Shown here in pieces: positions 33,151-41,213 of a DNA stretch of 64,000 nt. A program made the translations under genes and the position numbers. Source of the DNA: CAISIP01 sp965278985 (GTDB taxonomy: Bacteria; Pseudomonadota; Gammaproteobacteria; Burkholderiales; Burkholderiaceae_C); assembly GCA_965278985.1 (NCBI GenBank), contig OZ257131.1, positions 310,001 through 374,000 of the forward strand. Direction: 5' to 3'. Position 1 is the first letter of the stretch. Every line of letters begins with the position of its first letter. The notes beneath the pieces were generated by a model. That model was not told the origin of the DNA. It searched no databases and was given only the letters and a program-made list of their open reading frames with translations.

Positions 33151-34592
33151 TCCACAAACAGCAGCGCAGGCGACTCCACCAGCGCGCGCACGGCCTGGAT
33201 GAACTGCGCCGCGTCCATGCCGTCCACTGCGCGGTGGTCGAAGGACGAGGACAGATTCATGGTCTGGCGTGCGACCCACTGGCCCTTTTGCAGCACGGGG
33301 CGCTCGACGATGCGGTTCACACCCACGATCGCCACCTCGGGCCGGTTGATGACGGGCGTGGTGACGATGCCGCCCAGGGCGCCCAGGCTGCTGAGCGTGA
33401 TGGTGGAGCCAGAGAGCTCCGAGCGCGTGGCGCGGCCCGTGCGCGCTGCCTCGGCCAGGCGCGATACCTCCGAGGCCAGCGCCCACACGTCGCGGGACTC
33501 CGCATGGCGCACAACCGGCACCATCAGGCCGTTGGGTGTCTGCGCTGCCACGCCCAGGTGCACGGCGCCGTGGCGGGTGATGACGCCGGCGTCGTCGTCG
33601 AAGCGCGCGTTGATCTGCGGGAAGTCACGCAGCGCGATGACGATGGCGCGCATCAGCAGCGGCAGCAGCGTGAGCTTGCCGCGCGCTGGAGCCCAGCGCT
33701 GGTTCAGCGAGGCGCGCAGGCCTTCGATCTCCGTCACGTCCAGCTCCTCGACATAGCTGAAGTGCGGGATGCGGCGCTTGGACTCCTGCATCTGCATCGC
33801 GATGCGCCGGCGCAGGCCGATCACGGGGATGGCTTCTTCGTCGTGGCGCTCGGCGTAGGTCGGGAGAGTGGACACCGCCGGGGCCGAGGCCTGGGCCAGT
33901 GGCGCTGCAGCTGTCTTGCCACTGGTGGTTGAGGCGGGTGTGGCGGGTGTCGCGGCTTCGGGATGCGCCTGCGCATGCGCTTCCAGGTCCGCATGGGTGA
34001 TGCGGCCTGCCGTGCCCGTGGCGGACACGGCCTGCAGGTCCACGCCGAGCTCCCACGCGCGGCGGCGAACGGCAGGCGAGGCGATGGCGCGGTCGCCCGG
34101 CGCGCGCGGTGCTGCCGCTTGTGGCGTGGTGGCAGGCGCTACCGGCGTGTGGGGCTTGGCAGGTGCTGGCGCTGTCCCCTTGGATGCAGTGGCCACTGCC
34201 GCTGTTGCTGGCGCGGTGGTCTTCGCGGCGGCGGGTGTGGATGCGGGTGCGGATGGTGCTGCGGCTGCAGCCTCTGGCGCGGATGCGGTTTCCACCGCCT
34301 CGCCGCCGTCCACATCCTCCATCCCTTCCGGCGCGATGCGGATCAGCTCCGCACCCACCGAAATCATCTGCCCCACCTTGCAGCCCAGCGCGACCACGCG
34401 GCCGGCCACGGGGGAGGGGACTTCCACATTCGCCTTGTCCGTCATCACGTCGGCCAGCGCCTGGTCTTCCTGCACCGTGTCGCCGACCTTCACGTGCCAT
34501 TCGGTGAGCTCCACCTCGGCGATGCCTTCGCCCACGTCGGGTACCTTGATGACGCGCAGGCCGCCGGGCGTGTTGTTCTTTGCGGTTGCCAT
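33147..34592 (-). CDS. bkdB: Branched-chain 2-oxoacid dehydrogenase E2
   Basis: A 481-residue dihydrolipoyl acyltransferase. The N-terminal lipoyl domain carries VMTDKANVEVPSPVAG with the lipoyl-lysine. It is followed by an Ala/Pro/Thr-rich linker, the E1/E3-binding domain (IASPAVRRRAWELGVDLQAV) and the catalytic core ending SSSFDHRAVDGMDAAQFI with the active-site His and Asp. It moves the acyl group from E1 to CoA. The DKA (not DKV/DKS) lipoyl site and E1 partners favour branched-chain rather than pyruvate substrates. Its ATG overlaps the E1beta stop by one base (TGATG). No E3 gene follows. Confidence 0.94.
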   Translation of the reverse strand: MATAKNNTPGGLRVIKVPDVGEGIAEVELTEWHVKVGDTVQEDQALADVMTDKANVEVPSPVAGRVVALGCKVGQMISVGAELIRIAPEGMEDVDGGEAVETASAPEAAAAAPSAPASTPAAAKTTAPATAAVATASKGTAPAPAKPHTPVAPATTPQAAAPRAPGDRAIASPAVRRRAWELGVDLQAVSATGTAGRITHADLEAHAQAHPEAATPATPASTTSGKTAAAPLAQASAPAVSTLPTYAERHDEEAIPVIGLRRRIAMQMQESKRRIPHFSYVEELDVTEIEGLRASLNQRWAPARGKLTLLPLLMRAIVIALRDFPQINARFDDDAGVITRHGAVHLGVAAQTPNGLMVPVVRHAESRDVWALASEVSRLAEAARTGRATRSELSGSTITLSSLGALGGIVTTPVINRPEVAIVGVNRIVERPVLQKGQWVARQTMNLSSSFDHRAVDGMDAAQFIQAVRALVESPALLFVE

Positions 34593-35614
34593 CACACCAC
34601 CTCCATCACACGGTGGTAGGCCGCCGCCACACGGTCGGGCCCTGGGAAATACGCCCACTCCAGCGCATGCGGGTAGGGTGTGTCCCAGCCCGTCACGCGC
34701 TCGATGGGTGCCTCCAGGTGGTAGAAGCAGTGTTGCTGCACCAGCGCCACCAGCTCGGCGCCGAAGCCGCTGGTGCGTGTGGCCTCGTGCACCACCACGC
34801 AGCGACCGGTCTTCTTGACCGAGGCGACGATGGTGTCGATGTCCAGCGGCCACAGGCAGCGCAGGTCGATGATCTCGGCATCGATGCCGCTCTCGCGTGC
34901 CGCCGCCTCGCAGACGAAGACCATGGTGCCGTAGGCCAATACGGTCACGTCCTTGCCCTCGCGCACCGTGTTCGCCTTGTCCAGCGGCAACGTGTAGTGG
35001 CCCTCGGGCACCTCGCCGGCCGGGTGCTGGGACCAGGGCACGATGGGTTTGTCATGGTGGCCGTCGAAGGGGCCGTTGTAGAGCCGCTTGGGCTCCAGGA
35101 AGATCACGGGGTCGTCGTTCTCGATGGACGCGATCAGCAGCCCCTTGGCGTCGTAGGGCGTGCAGGGCATCACCGTGCGCAGCCCGCACACATGCGTGAA
35201 CAAAGCCTCGGGGCTCTGGCTGTGCGTCTGCCCGCCGTAGATGCCGCCGCCACAGGGCATGCGGATGGTCAGCGGCGAGGTGAAGTCGCCCGCCGATCGG
35301 TAGCGCAGCCGCGCCGCCTCCGACACGATCTGGTCCGAGGCCGGGTAGAAGTAGTCGGCGAACTGCACCTCCACCACGGGCCGCAGCCCGTTGGCCGCCA
35401 TGCCGATGGCCGCACCCACGATGCCGCCCTCGGAAATGGGTGCGTCGAACACGCGCGATTTGCCGTATTTGGCCTGCAGGCCTTCGGTGCAGCGGAACAC
35501 GCCGCCGAAGTAGCCCACGTCCTGCCCGAAGACCACCGTGGTGGGGTCACGCTCCAGCATCACATCCATGGCCGAGCGCAGCGCCTGGATCATTGTCATG
35601 CGTGCCATGTTCAT
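34592..35614 (-). CDS. bkdA2: Branched-chain 2-oxoacid dehydrogenase E1 beta
   Basis: A 340-residue E1 beta subunit. Its motifs are MIQALRSAMDVMLERDP, VVFGQDVGYFGGVFR, RVFDAPISEGGIVGAAIGMA, and the C-terminal transketolase domain DVTVLAYGTMVFVCEAAARE with IDLRCLWPLDIDTI. FAELVALVQQHCFYHLEAPI near the end is typical of branched-chain enzymes. With E1 alpha it decarboxylates 2-oxoisovalerate and related acids using thiamine diphosphate. The ATG overlaps the E1 alpha stop (ATGA). Confidence 0.95.
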   Translation of the reverse strand: MNMARMTMIQALRSAMDVMLERDPTTVVFGQDVGYFGGVFRCTEGLQAKYGKSRVFDAPISEGGIVGAAIGMAANGLRPVVEVQFADYFYPASDQIVSEAARLRYRSAGDFTSPLTIRMPCGGGIYGGQTHSQSPEALFTHVCGLRTVMPCTPYDAKGLLIASIENDDPVIFLEPKRLYNGPFDGHHDKPIVPWSQHPAGEVPEGHYTLPLDKANTVREGKDVTVLAYGTMVFVCEAAARESGIDAEIIDLRCLWPLDIDTIVASVKKTGRCVVVHEATRTSGFGAELVALVQQHCFYHLEAPIERVTGWDTPYPHALEWAYFPGPDRVAAAYHRVMEVV

Positions 35615-36912
35615 GCCTCCTTCTGCGTGCCGGCAACTTCAGCGGGCGTGGCCGTGGGCTTCTCGGCACGCGCCTGCGCCAACTGCTCGTGCAGATGCTT
35701 CGGCATCTCCTGGTACACGTCCTCGAACATGCTCTCCAGCGGCGGCGTGTGGCCGTCGATCAGCGTGCCGCCGTGGCGTTCGGCCTCCTTCAGTGCGGCC
35801 AGCACCTCGGCGTCCAGCGCCTTCTGCGTGGCCACGTGTTCCTCGTCGGACCAGGCGCCCAACAGCACCAGGTGCTGCTTGAGCCGCGCGATCGGGTCAC
35901 CCAGCGGAAAGTGCGTCCAGTCGTCCGCCGGCCGGTACCGCGCCGGATCGTCCGAGGTGGAATGTGCGCCCGCGCGGTGCGTGACCCACTCGACGAGTGT
36001 CGGCCCGAGGTTCGCCCGCGCACGCTCCAGCGCCCAGCGCGAGGCCGACAACACGGCCAGGAAGTCGTTGCCATCCACCCGCAGCGAGGCGATGCCGCTG
36101 CCCACGCCGCGCTGCGCGAAGGTGGTGTATTCGCCACCCGCGATGGCCTGGAAGGTGGAGATCGCCCACTGGTTGTTGACCACGTTGAGCACCACCGGCG
36201 CGCGGTACACATGCGCGAAGGTCAGCGCCGTGTGGAAGTCCGATTCCGCCGTGGCACCGTCGCCGATCCAGGCCGACGCCACATGCGGCTCGCCCTTGAT
36301 GGACGCGGCCATGGCCCAGCCCACCGCCTGGATGTACTGCGTGGCCAGGTTGCCGCTGATGCTGAAGAAGCCTGCGCGCTTGTACGAATACATCACCGGC
36401 AGCTGGCGGCCCAGCAGCGGATCGCGCGAATTGCTCATGAGCTGGCAGATCAGCTCGGACATGGCGATGTCGTCGCGCGAGAGCAGCAGGCCCTGCTGGC
36501 GGTAGGTGGGGAAACACATGTCGCCCGGCGCGACGGCCAGTGCATGCGCGCAGGCAATCGCCTCCTCGCCCAGGCACTGCATGTAGAACGAGATCTTTTT
36601 CTGCCGCTGGGCGATCTGCATGCGCGCGTCGAAGGCGCGTGTCTTCATCATCGCGCGCAGGCCGCGCTGCAGCAGTGCGGTGTCGGCATCCGGCGCCCAG
36701 GGCCCGACGGCCTTGCCATCCTCGTCGAGCACGCGAATCAGCGACGCGGCCAGTCCGGCCGTGTCGGTGGGGGCGATGTCGGGTGGGGGTTTGGGTGCGG
36801 CGCCCGCGGGGGCGAGGCGCAGGTACGAGAAGTCGGTCGCGCAGCCGGGGCGGCCGCTGGGTTCCGGCACGTGCAGGCGGGGCACGCCGGAGGGGGGCAG
36901 GGTGTTGTCCAT
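35611..36912 (-). CDS. bkdA1: Branched-chain 2-oxoacid dehydrogenase E1 alpha
   Basis: A 433-residue E1 alpha subunit. The ThDP-binding motif is WIGDGATAESDFHTALTFAHVY followed by VLNVVNNQWAIST (GDG-NN). GAHSTSDDPARYRPADDW is the phosphorylation-loop region conserved in branched-chain enzymes. The long N-terminal extension (residues 1-80) matches bacterial BkdA1 and contrasts with short pyruvate E1 alpha. ATG 36912 has GAGGAC upstream; an ATG at 36939 is in frame and possible. It is first in the operon. No divergent Lrp/BkdR-type regulator is found. Confidence 0.95.
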   Translation of the reverse strand: MDNTLPPSGVPRLHVPEPSGRPGCATDFSYLRLAPAGAAPKPPPDIAPTDTAGLAASLIRVLDEDGKAVGPWAPDADTALLQRGLRAMMKTRAFDARMQIAQRQKKISFYMQCLGEEAIACAHALAVAPGDMCFPTYRQQGLLLSRDDIAMSELICQLMSNSRDPLLGRQLPVMYSYKRAGFFSISGNLATQYIQAVGWAMAASIKGEPHVASAWIGDGATAESDFHTALTFAHVYRAPVVLNVVNNQWAISTFQAIAGGEYTTFAQRGVGSGIASLRVDGNDFLAVLSASRWALERARANLGPTLVEWVTHRAGAHSTSDDPARYRPADDWTHFPLGDPIARLKQHLVLLGAWSDEEHVATQKALDAEVLAALKEAERHGGTLIDGHTPPLESMFEDVYQEMPKHLHEQLAQARAEKPTATPAEVAGTQKEA

Positions 36913-37180
36913 CGTGTGGTGTCCTCGGGTGGAGTCCATCGGGCACCGTTGTGCGGCACCCGCTGAAGCGAAGCGGGAGAGGGGTGGCCTCATGGTGCTT
37001 CGAGGGGCAATGCTAACCGACGCAGGTCGCCGCGTTGCCACGGGTGCAGCGTCCGCGCCGGCATGGCTGGACTACTGCCGGCGTCAAGCCCGTCCTACAT
37101 GCATCCCTCGTCTCCCCCTGTCGGGATATCGCCCGTGCGCCAGGATCATCAGGCGATCCAACAAGGAGGAGATCCACCCT

Positions 37181-38221
37181 ATGAATACACCCCTGTCATC
37201 CACCGCCGCGCTGCATCCCGCCGGCACCCTTCCGCTGTCGGCGGCGCCCGCGGTGGCGACGGGCTCCGGCGTTTCGTGGGGTGCCATCCTCGCAGGCGCT
37301 GCCGGCGCCGCGGCGCTGTCGTTGATCCTGCTGATCCTGGGCACCGGGCTGGGCCTGTCGTCGGTCTCGCCCTGGGTGAACCGCGGCGTAGGTGCCACGG
37401 CGCTCGGCATCTCGACGGTCGCGTGGCTCACCTTCACGCAGCTGTCGGCATCGGGCATGGGGGGGTACCTCGCCGGGCGCTTGCGCACCAAATGGGCGTC
37501 GGTGCAGTCGGACGAGGTGTACTTCCGCGACACCGCCCACGGCTTCCTGGCCTGGGCTGTGGCGACGTTGGTGACGGCGGCGGTGCTGACCTCGGCCATC
37601 GGATCCATCGTAGGCACGGGCGCGCAGGCAGGTGCCACCGTGGCAGGTGGCGTCGTCTCCGCCGGGGCGACCGCAGCCACTGGCGCCGTGGCCGGAGCGG
37701 CCTCGCGTGACGATGCGTCGTCCGGTGGCAGCACGGGTTACTTCGTGGATGCGCTGTTCCGCCGCGATGCGGCTGCCGCTCCCGCTGCTCCGGCTGCAGC
37801 CGCCAGCGGTGCCACTGCCACCGCCAGCGACAGCAAGTCACCGCAAGCCATGCCGTCCGTCTCCGCCATGCCCGGCAGTTCGACCGCCATGCAAGCGCCC
37901 GTGCCCCTGGCCGAGGTCGCACGCATCTTCGCTACCAACCTGCGCGCCGACGCGCTGCCGGCAGATGACGCGCGGTACGTGGGCCAGCTGGTGGCGCAGC
38001 GCACAGGCTTGCCGCAGGCCGAAGCCGAGAAGCGCGTCACCGACACCTTCACCCGCATGAAGACCCGCATGCAGGAGACCGAAACCGCCGCCCGCGAAGC
38101 GGCCGACACGGCCCGCAAGGCGTCTGCCGGCGCCGCGCTGTGGCTCTTCGTGTCGCTGCTCATCGGCGCCTTCGTGGCGAGCTGGGCCGCCACCTTCGGT
38201 GGTCGCCAGCGCGACCTTTGA
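37181..38221 (+). CDS. Membrane protein of unknown function (PhnA-like annotation)
   Basis: A 346-residue membrane protein. Helices are seen at about 27-55 (SWGAILAGAAGAAALSLILL), 70-90, 125-145 and a final one at about 320-340 (AGAALWLFVSLLIGAFVASW). A Gly/Ala-rich helix pair lies near 150-180. A charged segment at 285-315 (AEKRVTDTFTRMKTRMQETE) can form a coiled coil. Similar proteins in proteobacteria are loosely labelled PhnA-like; the true function is not known. AAGGAGG lies 12 bases before ATG 37181. A 23-residue hydrophobic ORF follows 57 bases after its stop. Confidence 0.8.
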   Translation: MNTPLSSTAALHPAGTLPLSAAPAVATGSGVSWGAILAGAAGAAALSLILLILGTGLGLSSVSPWVNRGVGATALGISTVAWLTFTQLSASGMGGYLAGRLRTKWASVQSDEVYFRDTAHGFLAWAVATLVTAAVLTSAIGSIVGTGAQAGATVAGGVVSAGATAATGAVAGAASRDDASSGGSTGYFVDALFRRDAAAAPAAPAAAASGATATASDSKSPQAMPSVSAMPGSSTAMQAPVPLAEVARIFATNLRADALPADDARYVGQLVAQRTGLPQAEAEKRVTDTFTRMKTRMQETETAAREAADTARKASAGAALWLFVSLLIGAFVASWAATFGGRQRDL

Positions 38222-38278
38222 ACGTCGACGACCGACCATTCCATCCACCCCACCAATCATTCGAAGAAAGCCAAGACC

Positions 38279-38350
38279 ATGCGTTCACTTCTGCTACTTT
38301 TCCTGGGTATCCCGATCCCGATCATCATCCTGATCGCGCTGCTGACCTGA
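38279..38350 (+). CDS. 23-residue hydrophobic microprotein
   Basis: ATG 38279 opens a frame of 23 codons ending in TGA. It encodes MRSLLLLFLGIPIPI then IILIALLT, one membrane-spanning helix with a central PIPI kink. I recall very similar short peptides annotated as hypothetical in other proteobacteria near membrane proteins, but that is memory and not a search. A GAAAG lies before the start. It sits 57 bases after the membrane-protein gene in the same direction, so it may be a subunit or regulator of it. The next 280 bases to the HEPN gene show no convincing gene. Confidence 0.65.
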   Translation: MRSLLLLFLGIPIPIIILIALLT

Positions 38351-38629
38351 GGCAACGCGCCCGGGGAAGGCTGCAGAGTTCAGCCGACCCCGGGTTTACT
38401 GGAGAGGACTTCCTGCCCGCACGCGCAGCGCTTCGTACAGCCGTGCGGGCCCGAGCAGGATGCCGGTCAATCCGTCGCGCACCCGTTCAGACGCGAGTGC
38501 CTGAGCACCGAGGCCAGCAGGCAGGGCAGGCACGAGTCGCGCGCCAAGTCGATGAGCACCACGTCTCCCTCGGCATGCAGCCAAGCTTGGGTCGCGATGT
38601 GGGCGCAGATCTCGCGCTTGGCGTGGTGC

Positions 38630-39079
38630 TCATGGCGGCGTGATCAGGTCGGGGCGGTGGGCACGCAACCACTGCTCGGCATGGGACAGCAGGCGCGCCG
38701 CGTGGTCCATGCAGGCTTGCAGGGTGGCCGTGGAAACGGGGTCGCCTTCGTAGTCGCTTACGTTGCGCTGCCGGCGAAGCGCGTCGAGCACGATGATGTC
38801 CGGCTGTGCCACGCCCATCGTCAGCCCCAGGCTCTGGATGGCCGTCTGGGGGTGGCCGGGCCTGCTGGTCGAGGTGCGGTATGAGTTGGCCCACAGGCCC
38901 AGCATGGCGCACTGCATGATGCATTTGTAGGCTGCATCGAAGCGGTTGTCCGCGCTGAGCTGCGCAATGCCCGCATCGGCAAGGTTGCGCCGTGCCGCCT
39001 GCATCAGCTTGGCGATGCTGGCTGCATCAGGCGTGTGGGCTTGCAACTGCCCGATCGCCAGCAAGTTCTGCAAGCTCAT
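38630..39079 (-). CDS. HEPN-domain protein
   Basis: A 149-residue all-helical HEPN protein, partner of the nucleotidyltransferase encoded upstream. Key segments are RRNLADAGIAQLSADNRFD, YKCIMQCAMLGLWANSY and LDALRRQRNVSDYEGDP. Toxic HEPN RNases carry R-x4-6-H; here the motif reads RNVSDY, with Asp where the His would be, so RNase activity is doubtful and it may be an antitoxin-like or non-catalytic partner. ATG 39079 has GGGAGA just upstream. It overlaps the end of the nucleotidyltransferase gene by 53 bases. Confidence 0.85.
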   Translation of the reverse strand: MSLQNLLAIGQLQAHTPDAASIAKLMQAARRNLADAGIAQLSADNRFDAAYKCIMQCAMLGLWANSYRTSTSRPGHPQTAIQSLGLTMGVAQPDIIVLDALRRQRNVSDYEGDPVSTATLQACMDHAARLLSHAEQWLRAHRPDLITPP

Positions 39080-39653
39080 CGGCGTCTCCCTTCACGAACA
39101 GTTGGGGCTTGGCCAGCACATCACGCGCGAAGGCGTCGCCACTGCGTGCGCGCGCGGCGAACTCCTCTGGTGTGTAGAGCACCGGGCTGACCTCGCGGCC
39201 CAGCGCGGCATGCAGCGGATACACCGCCTGCACCAGCTCTGCAAAGCCCACGCTGCCCAGCACCAGCACATCCACGTCGCTGCCTTCCGACGCCGTGCCA
39301 CGCGCCATGGAGCCGAATACCAACGCTATCCAGATCTGCGCGTCTAGCGGCGCCAGCGCCTCGCGCAGCGCGGGCACCACGCCGTGCGTCTTGCGGAAAA
39401 TCGCCGCCAGTTCGCCGAACAGCGGGTGGCCGGCGTGGGCCTGGTAGCGCACCTGGTTGCCCTGCTCACTGCGCAGCAGCAAGCCGGCCTGGGCGAGCTT
39501 GTCCAGCTCACGGGCCAGCGTGCCGGCGTGGCTGCCGGTCAGCCGGGCAAGTTCCCGCAGGTGAAAGGCCGCCTGCGGCTGCAACAGCAGCAGCGCCAGC
39601 ACTCGCTGCCGCGCAGCCGGGAACAGCAGGTCCATCAGTGAGGTGTTGCTCAT
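39027..39653 (-). CDS. Winged-helix + MNT nucleotidyltransferase
   Basis: A 208-residue fusion. Residues about 10-80 are an ArsR-like winged helix (LALLLLQPQAAFHLRELARL, TGSHAGTLARELDKLAQAGL). Residues about 110-135 hold the nucleotidyltransferase motif FGSMARGTASEGSDVDVLVLG, a G-S-x10-D-x-D site. MNT proteins pair with HEPN toxins and, where studied (MntA/HepT), AMPylate them. The fused DNA-binding domain suggests that this protein also controls its own operon; two direct repeats of AGGCGAC[GA]AT lie just upstream of its start. Confidence 0.87.
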   Translation of the reverse strand: MSNTSLMDLLFPAARQRVLALLLLQPQAAFHLRELARLTGSHAGTLARELDKLAQAGLLLRSEQGNQVRYQAHAGHPLFGELAAIFRKTHGVVPALREALAPLDAQIWIALVFGSMARGTASEGSDVDVLVLGSVGFAELVQAVYPLHAALGREVSPVLYTPEEFAARARSGDAFARDVLAKPQLFVKGDADELAELAGDRAVASPHA

Positions 39654-39921
39654 TAGGCGACGATTGTTGCTTGAAAGGCGACAATATGCAAGGCCAAGAT
39701 CAAGCTGCCTGGAGCAGTCCCATGTTCGGCATTCGCAAACAGCAGACGCATGATGCCTCTACCAAAATCTGCGCCAAGCCCGTGCTTCAATGCAAGCGCA
39801 TCCCGTCTTGCCTGCTGAAGGTCTGCTCTCTCCCGTGCGCTTGCGCTGCGCGCGCCGTGTGCAACCCCGTACCGGGAAGGGCCATCGTGACAGCGAACGC
39901 ATCCCGGTGTAGCGTGGCGAC
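39654..39921. promoter_or_regulatory. HEPN/MNT upstream region with direct repeats
   Basis: A 268-base space with lower GC content than its surroundings at the left end. AGGCGACGAT (39655-39664) and AGGCGACAAT (39676-39685) are direct repeats offset by 21 bases, two helical turns, directly before the nucleotidyltransferase ATG. They are a candidate site for its winged helix. A Cys-rich frame on the plus strand here looks spurious. Nothing else is supported before the TPR gene. Confidence 0.5.
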
Positions 39922-40380
39922 ATGACGCACCCTCTGCTGCTCTCCATCGTGCTGACGTACCTGGCCCTGCCTCTGCATGCGCGCGACCTGCCCGGTCCGC
40001 CGAGTGTGCAGGAGCGCCTCGAGGCGGCGCGCGATGCCGTCTACGCCGGCCGATGGCCCACGGCGATCCGCGTGCTGGAAGACGCGGTCTTCGAGGATCC
40101 CACGAACGCCGATGCGCACAACCTGCTGGCGTACAGCTACCGCAAGCAGCCGCAACCGGACCTGTCCCGGGCTTTCGAACACTACCGCAAGGCGCTGGCG
40201 CTGGACCCGCGCCACCGTGGCGCGCATGAGTACATCGGCGAGGCCTACCTGGCTGTCGACCAGCCGCAGGAGGCCGAACGCCACCTTGCCGAACTGGAAA
40301 AGCTTTGCGGCCACCGCGATTGCGGGGAATACCGCGACCTGGCCCGGGCCATCGCCGCCTACCGCAAGCAGAAGCGCTGA
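39922..40380 (+). CDS. Exported TPR-repeat protein
   Basis: A 152-residue protein with a signal peptide (MTHPLLLSIVLTYLALPLHA). Two to three tetratricopeptide repeats follow: TAIRVLEDAVFEDPTNADAH, LSRAFEHYRKALALDPRHRG, and AYLAVDQPQEAERHLAELEK. TPRs bind partner proteins; the partner is not evident. A Cys pair (CGHRDC) lies near residue 132 and could form a disulfide in the periplasm. It is a monocistronic gene about 195 bases before a cytochrome b561 gene; that space shows nothing recognisable. Confidence 0.85.
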   Translation: MTHPLLLSIVLTYLALPLHARDLPGPPSVQERLEAARDAVYAGRWPTAIRVLEDAVFEDPTNADAHNLLAYSYRKQPQPDLSRAFEHYRKALALDPRHRGAHEYIGEAYLAVDQPQEAERHLAELEKLCGHRDCGEYRDLARAIAAYRKQKR

Positions 40381-40574
40381 CAGGCAAGCGCGCAAGCGCC
40401 TGCGCGAGGCCTGCCAGGCAGGACCCTGGTGCTGAAAGGCGCTGACGACCGCGCCCGGGTGCCGACAGGCGCCTGTGCGCGCTGGCGTGGCGGCGGCCTG
40501 TCCCGGCGCCCTTGCGAGTGCGACTTCCAGCCGCGGCATCGATCACAATCGATTCCCCAACCAGCGAGGTTCCC

Positions 40575-41156
40575 ATGCCATCTGCAGACAACGGGCGATA
40601 CGACATCGTCAGCCGCGCCTTCCATTGGGTCACGGCGCTGGCCGTGTTGGTGGCCTTCATCCTGGGGCCCGGTGGTTATGGGCGATTGATTCGCCAGGGC
40701 GTGGACCCGGCCACGCGGGCCGGCATCGTCTGGCATGAATCGCTGGGGGTGACCATCTTCGTGCTCACCTCGTTGCGGCTGTTGTGGCTGCTCGTGCGTC
40801 CGGCGCCGCCGCGCGTGCCCATGCCGTCGTGGATGCGGGCCGCGTCGAGGGCCGGGCACGTCGCATTGTGGGCATTGCTGTTCGTGCTGCCGGTGACGGC
40901 GCTGCTGGCGCTGGGCAGCGAAGGGCATCCGCTGACGCTGCTCGGAGGCTTTCGCACGGAGGTGCTTCCGTGGTTGCAGGAGTCGGCGCTGGGCAAGTTC
41001 GCCGACTGGGGCGACGTGCACGGGCTGCTGGGCGATGTGCTCATCTGGCTGGCCGGCTTGCACGCCGTCGCGGCGCTGTGGCACCACTTCGTGCGCAAGG
41101 ACGGTGTGCTGGTTGCCATGCTGGGATGGCCGCGCCGCGCATCGACGCGGCACTGA
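40575..41156 (+). CDS. Cytochrome b561
   Basis: A 193-residue four-helix di-haem cytochrome b561 (CybB type). Haem-ligand histidines are visible in SRAFHWVTAL, GIVWHESLGVTIF, WGDVHGLLGDVLI and LHAVAALWHHF. RLLWLLVRPAPP in the second loop is typical of the family. It moves electrons from ubiquinol across the inner membrane; some members act as superoxide:ubiquinone oxidoreductases. A GCGAGGT precedes ATG 40575. It is convergent with the histidine kinase, whose substrate system also concerns periplasmic redox, but a functional link is not shown. Confidence 0.92.
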   Translation: MPSADNGRYDIVSRAFHWVTALAVLVAFILGPGGYGRLIRQGVDPATRAGIVWHESLGVTIFVLTSLRLLWLLVRPAPPRVPMPSWMRAASRAGHVALWALLFVLPVTALLALGSEGHPLTLLGGFRTEVLPWLQESALGKFADWGDVHGLLGDVLIWLAGLHAVAALWHHFVRKDGVLVAMLGWPRRASTRH

Positions 41157-41213
41157 CGCTGCAGCAGCCCTCGCGGCGACCGGGGCGCACGCAAGGGCAG
41201 GAGTGGACGACCT

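Noticed and set aside
38459..38630. Minus-strand frame after the HEPN gene reading HAKREICAHIATQAWLHAEG and onward
   Set aside because: It looks protein-like but has no start codon after the stop that opens it and no family I recognise. It could be a remnant; the evidence is too thin to list.
39686..39925. Small Cys-rich plus-strand frame upstream of the TPR gene
   Set aside because: No ribosome site, overlaps the TPR start, and Cys/Arg codons look random. Nothing supports translation.
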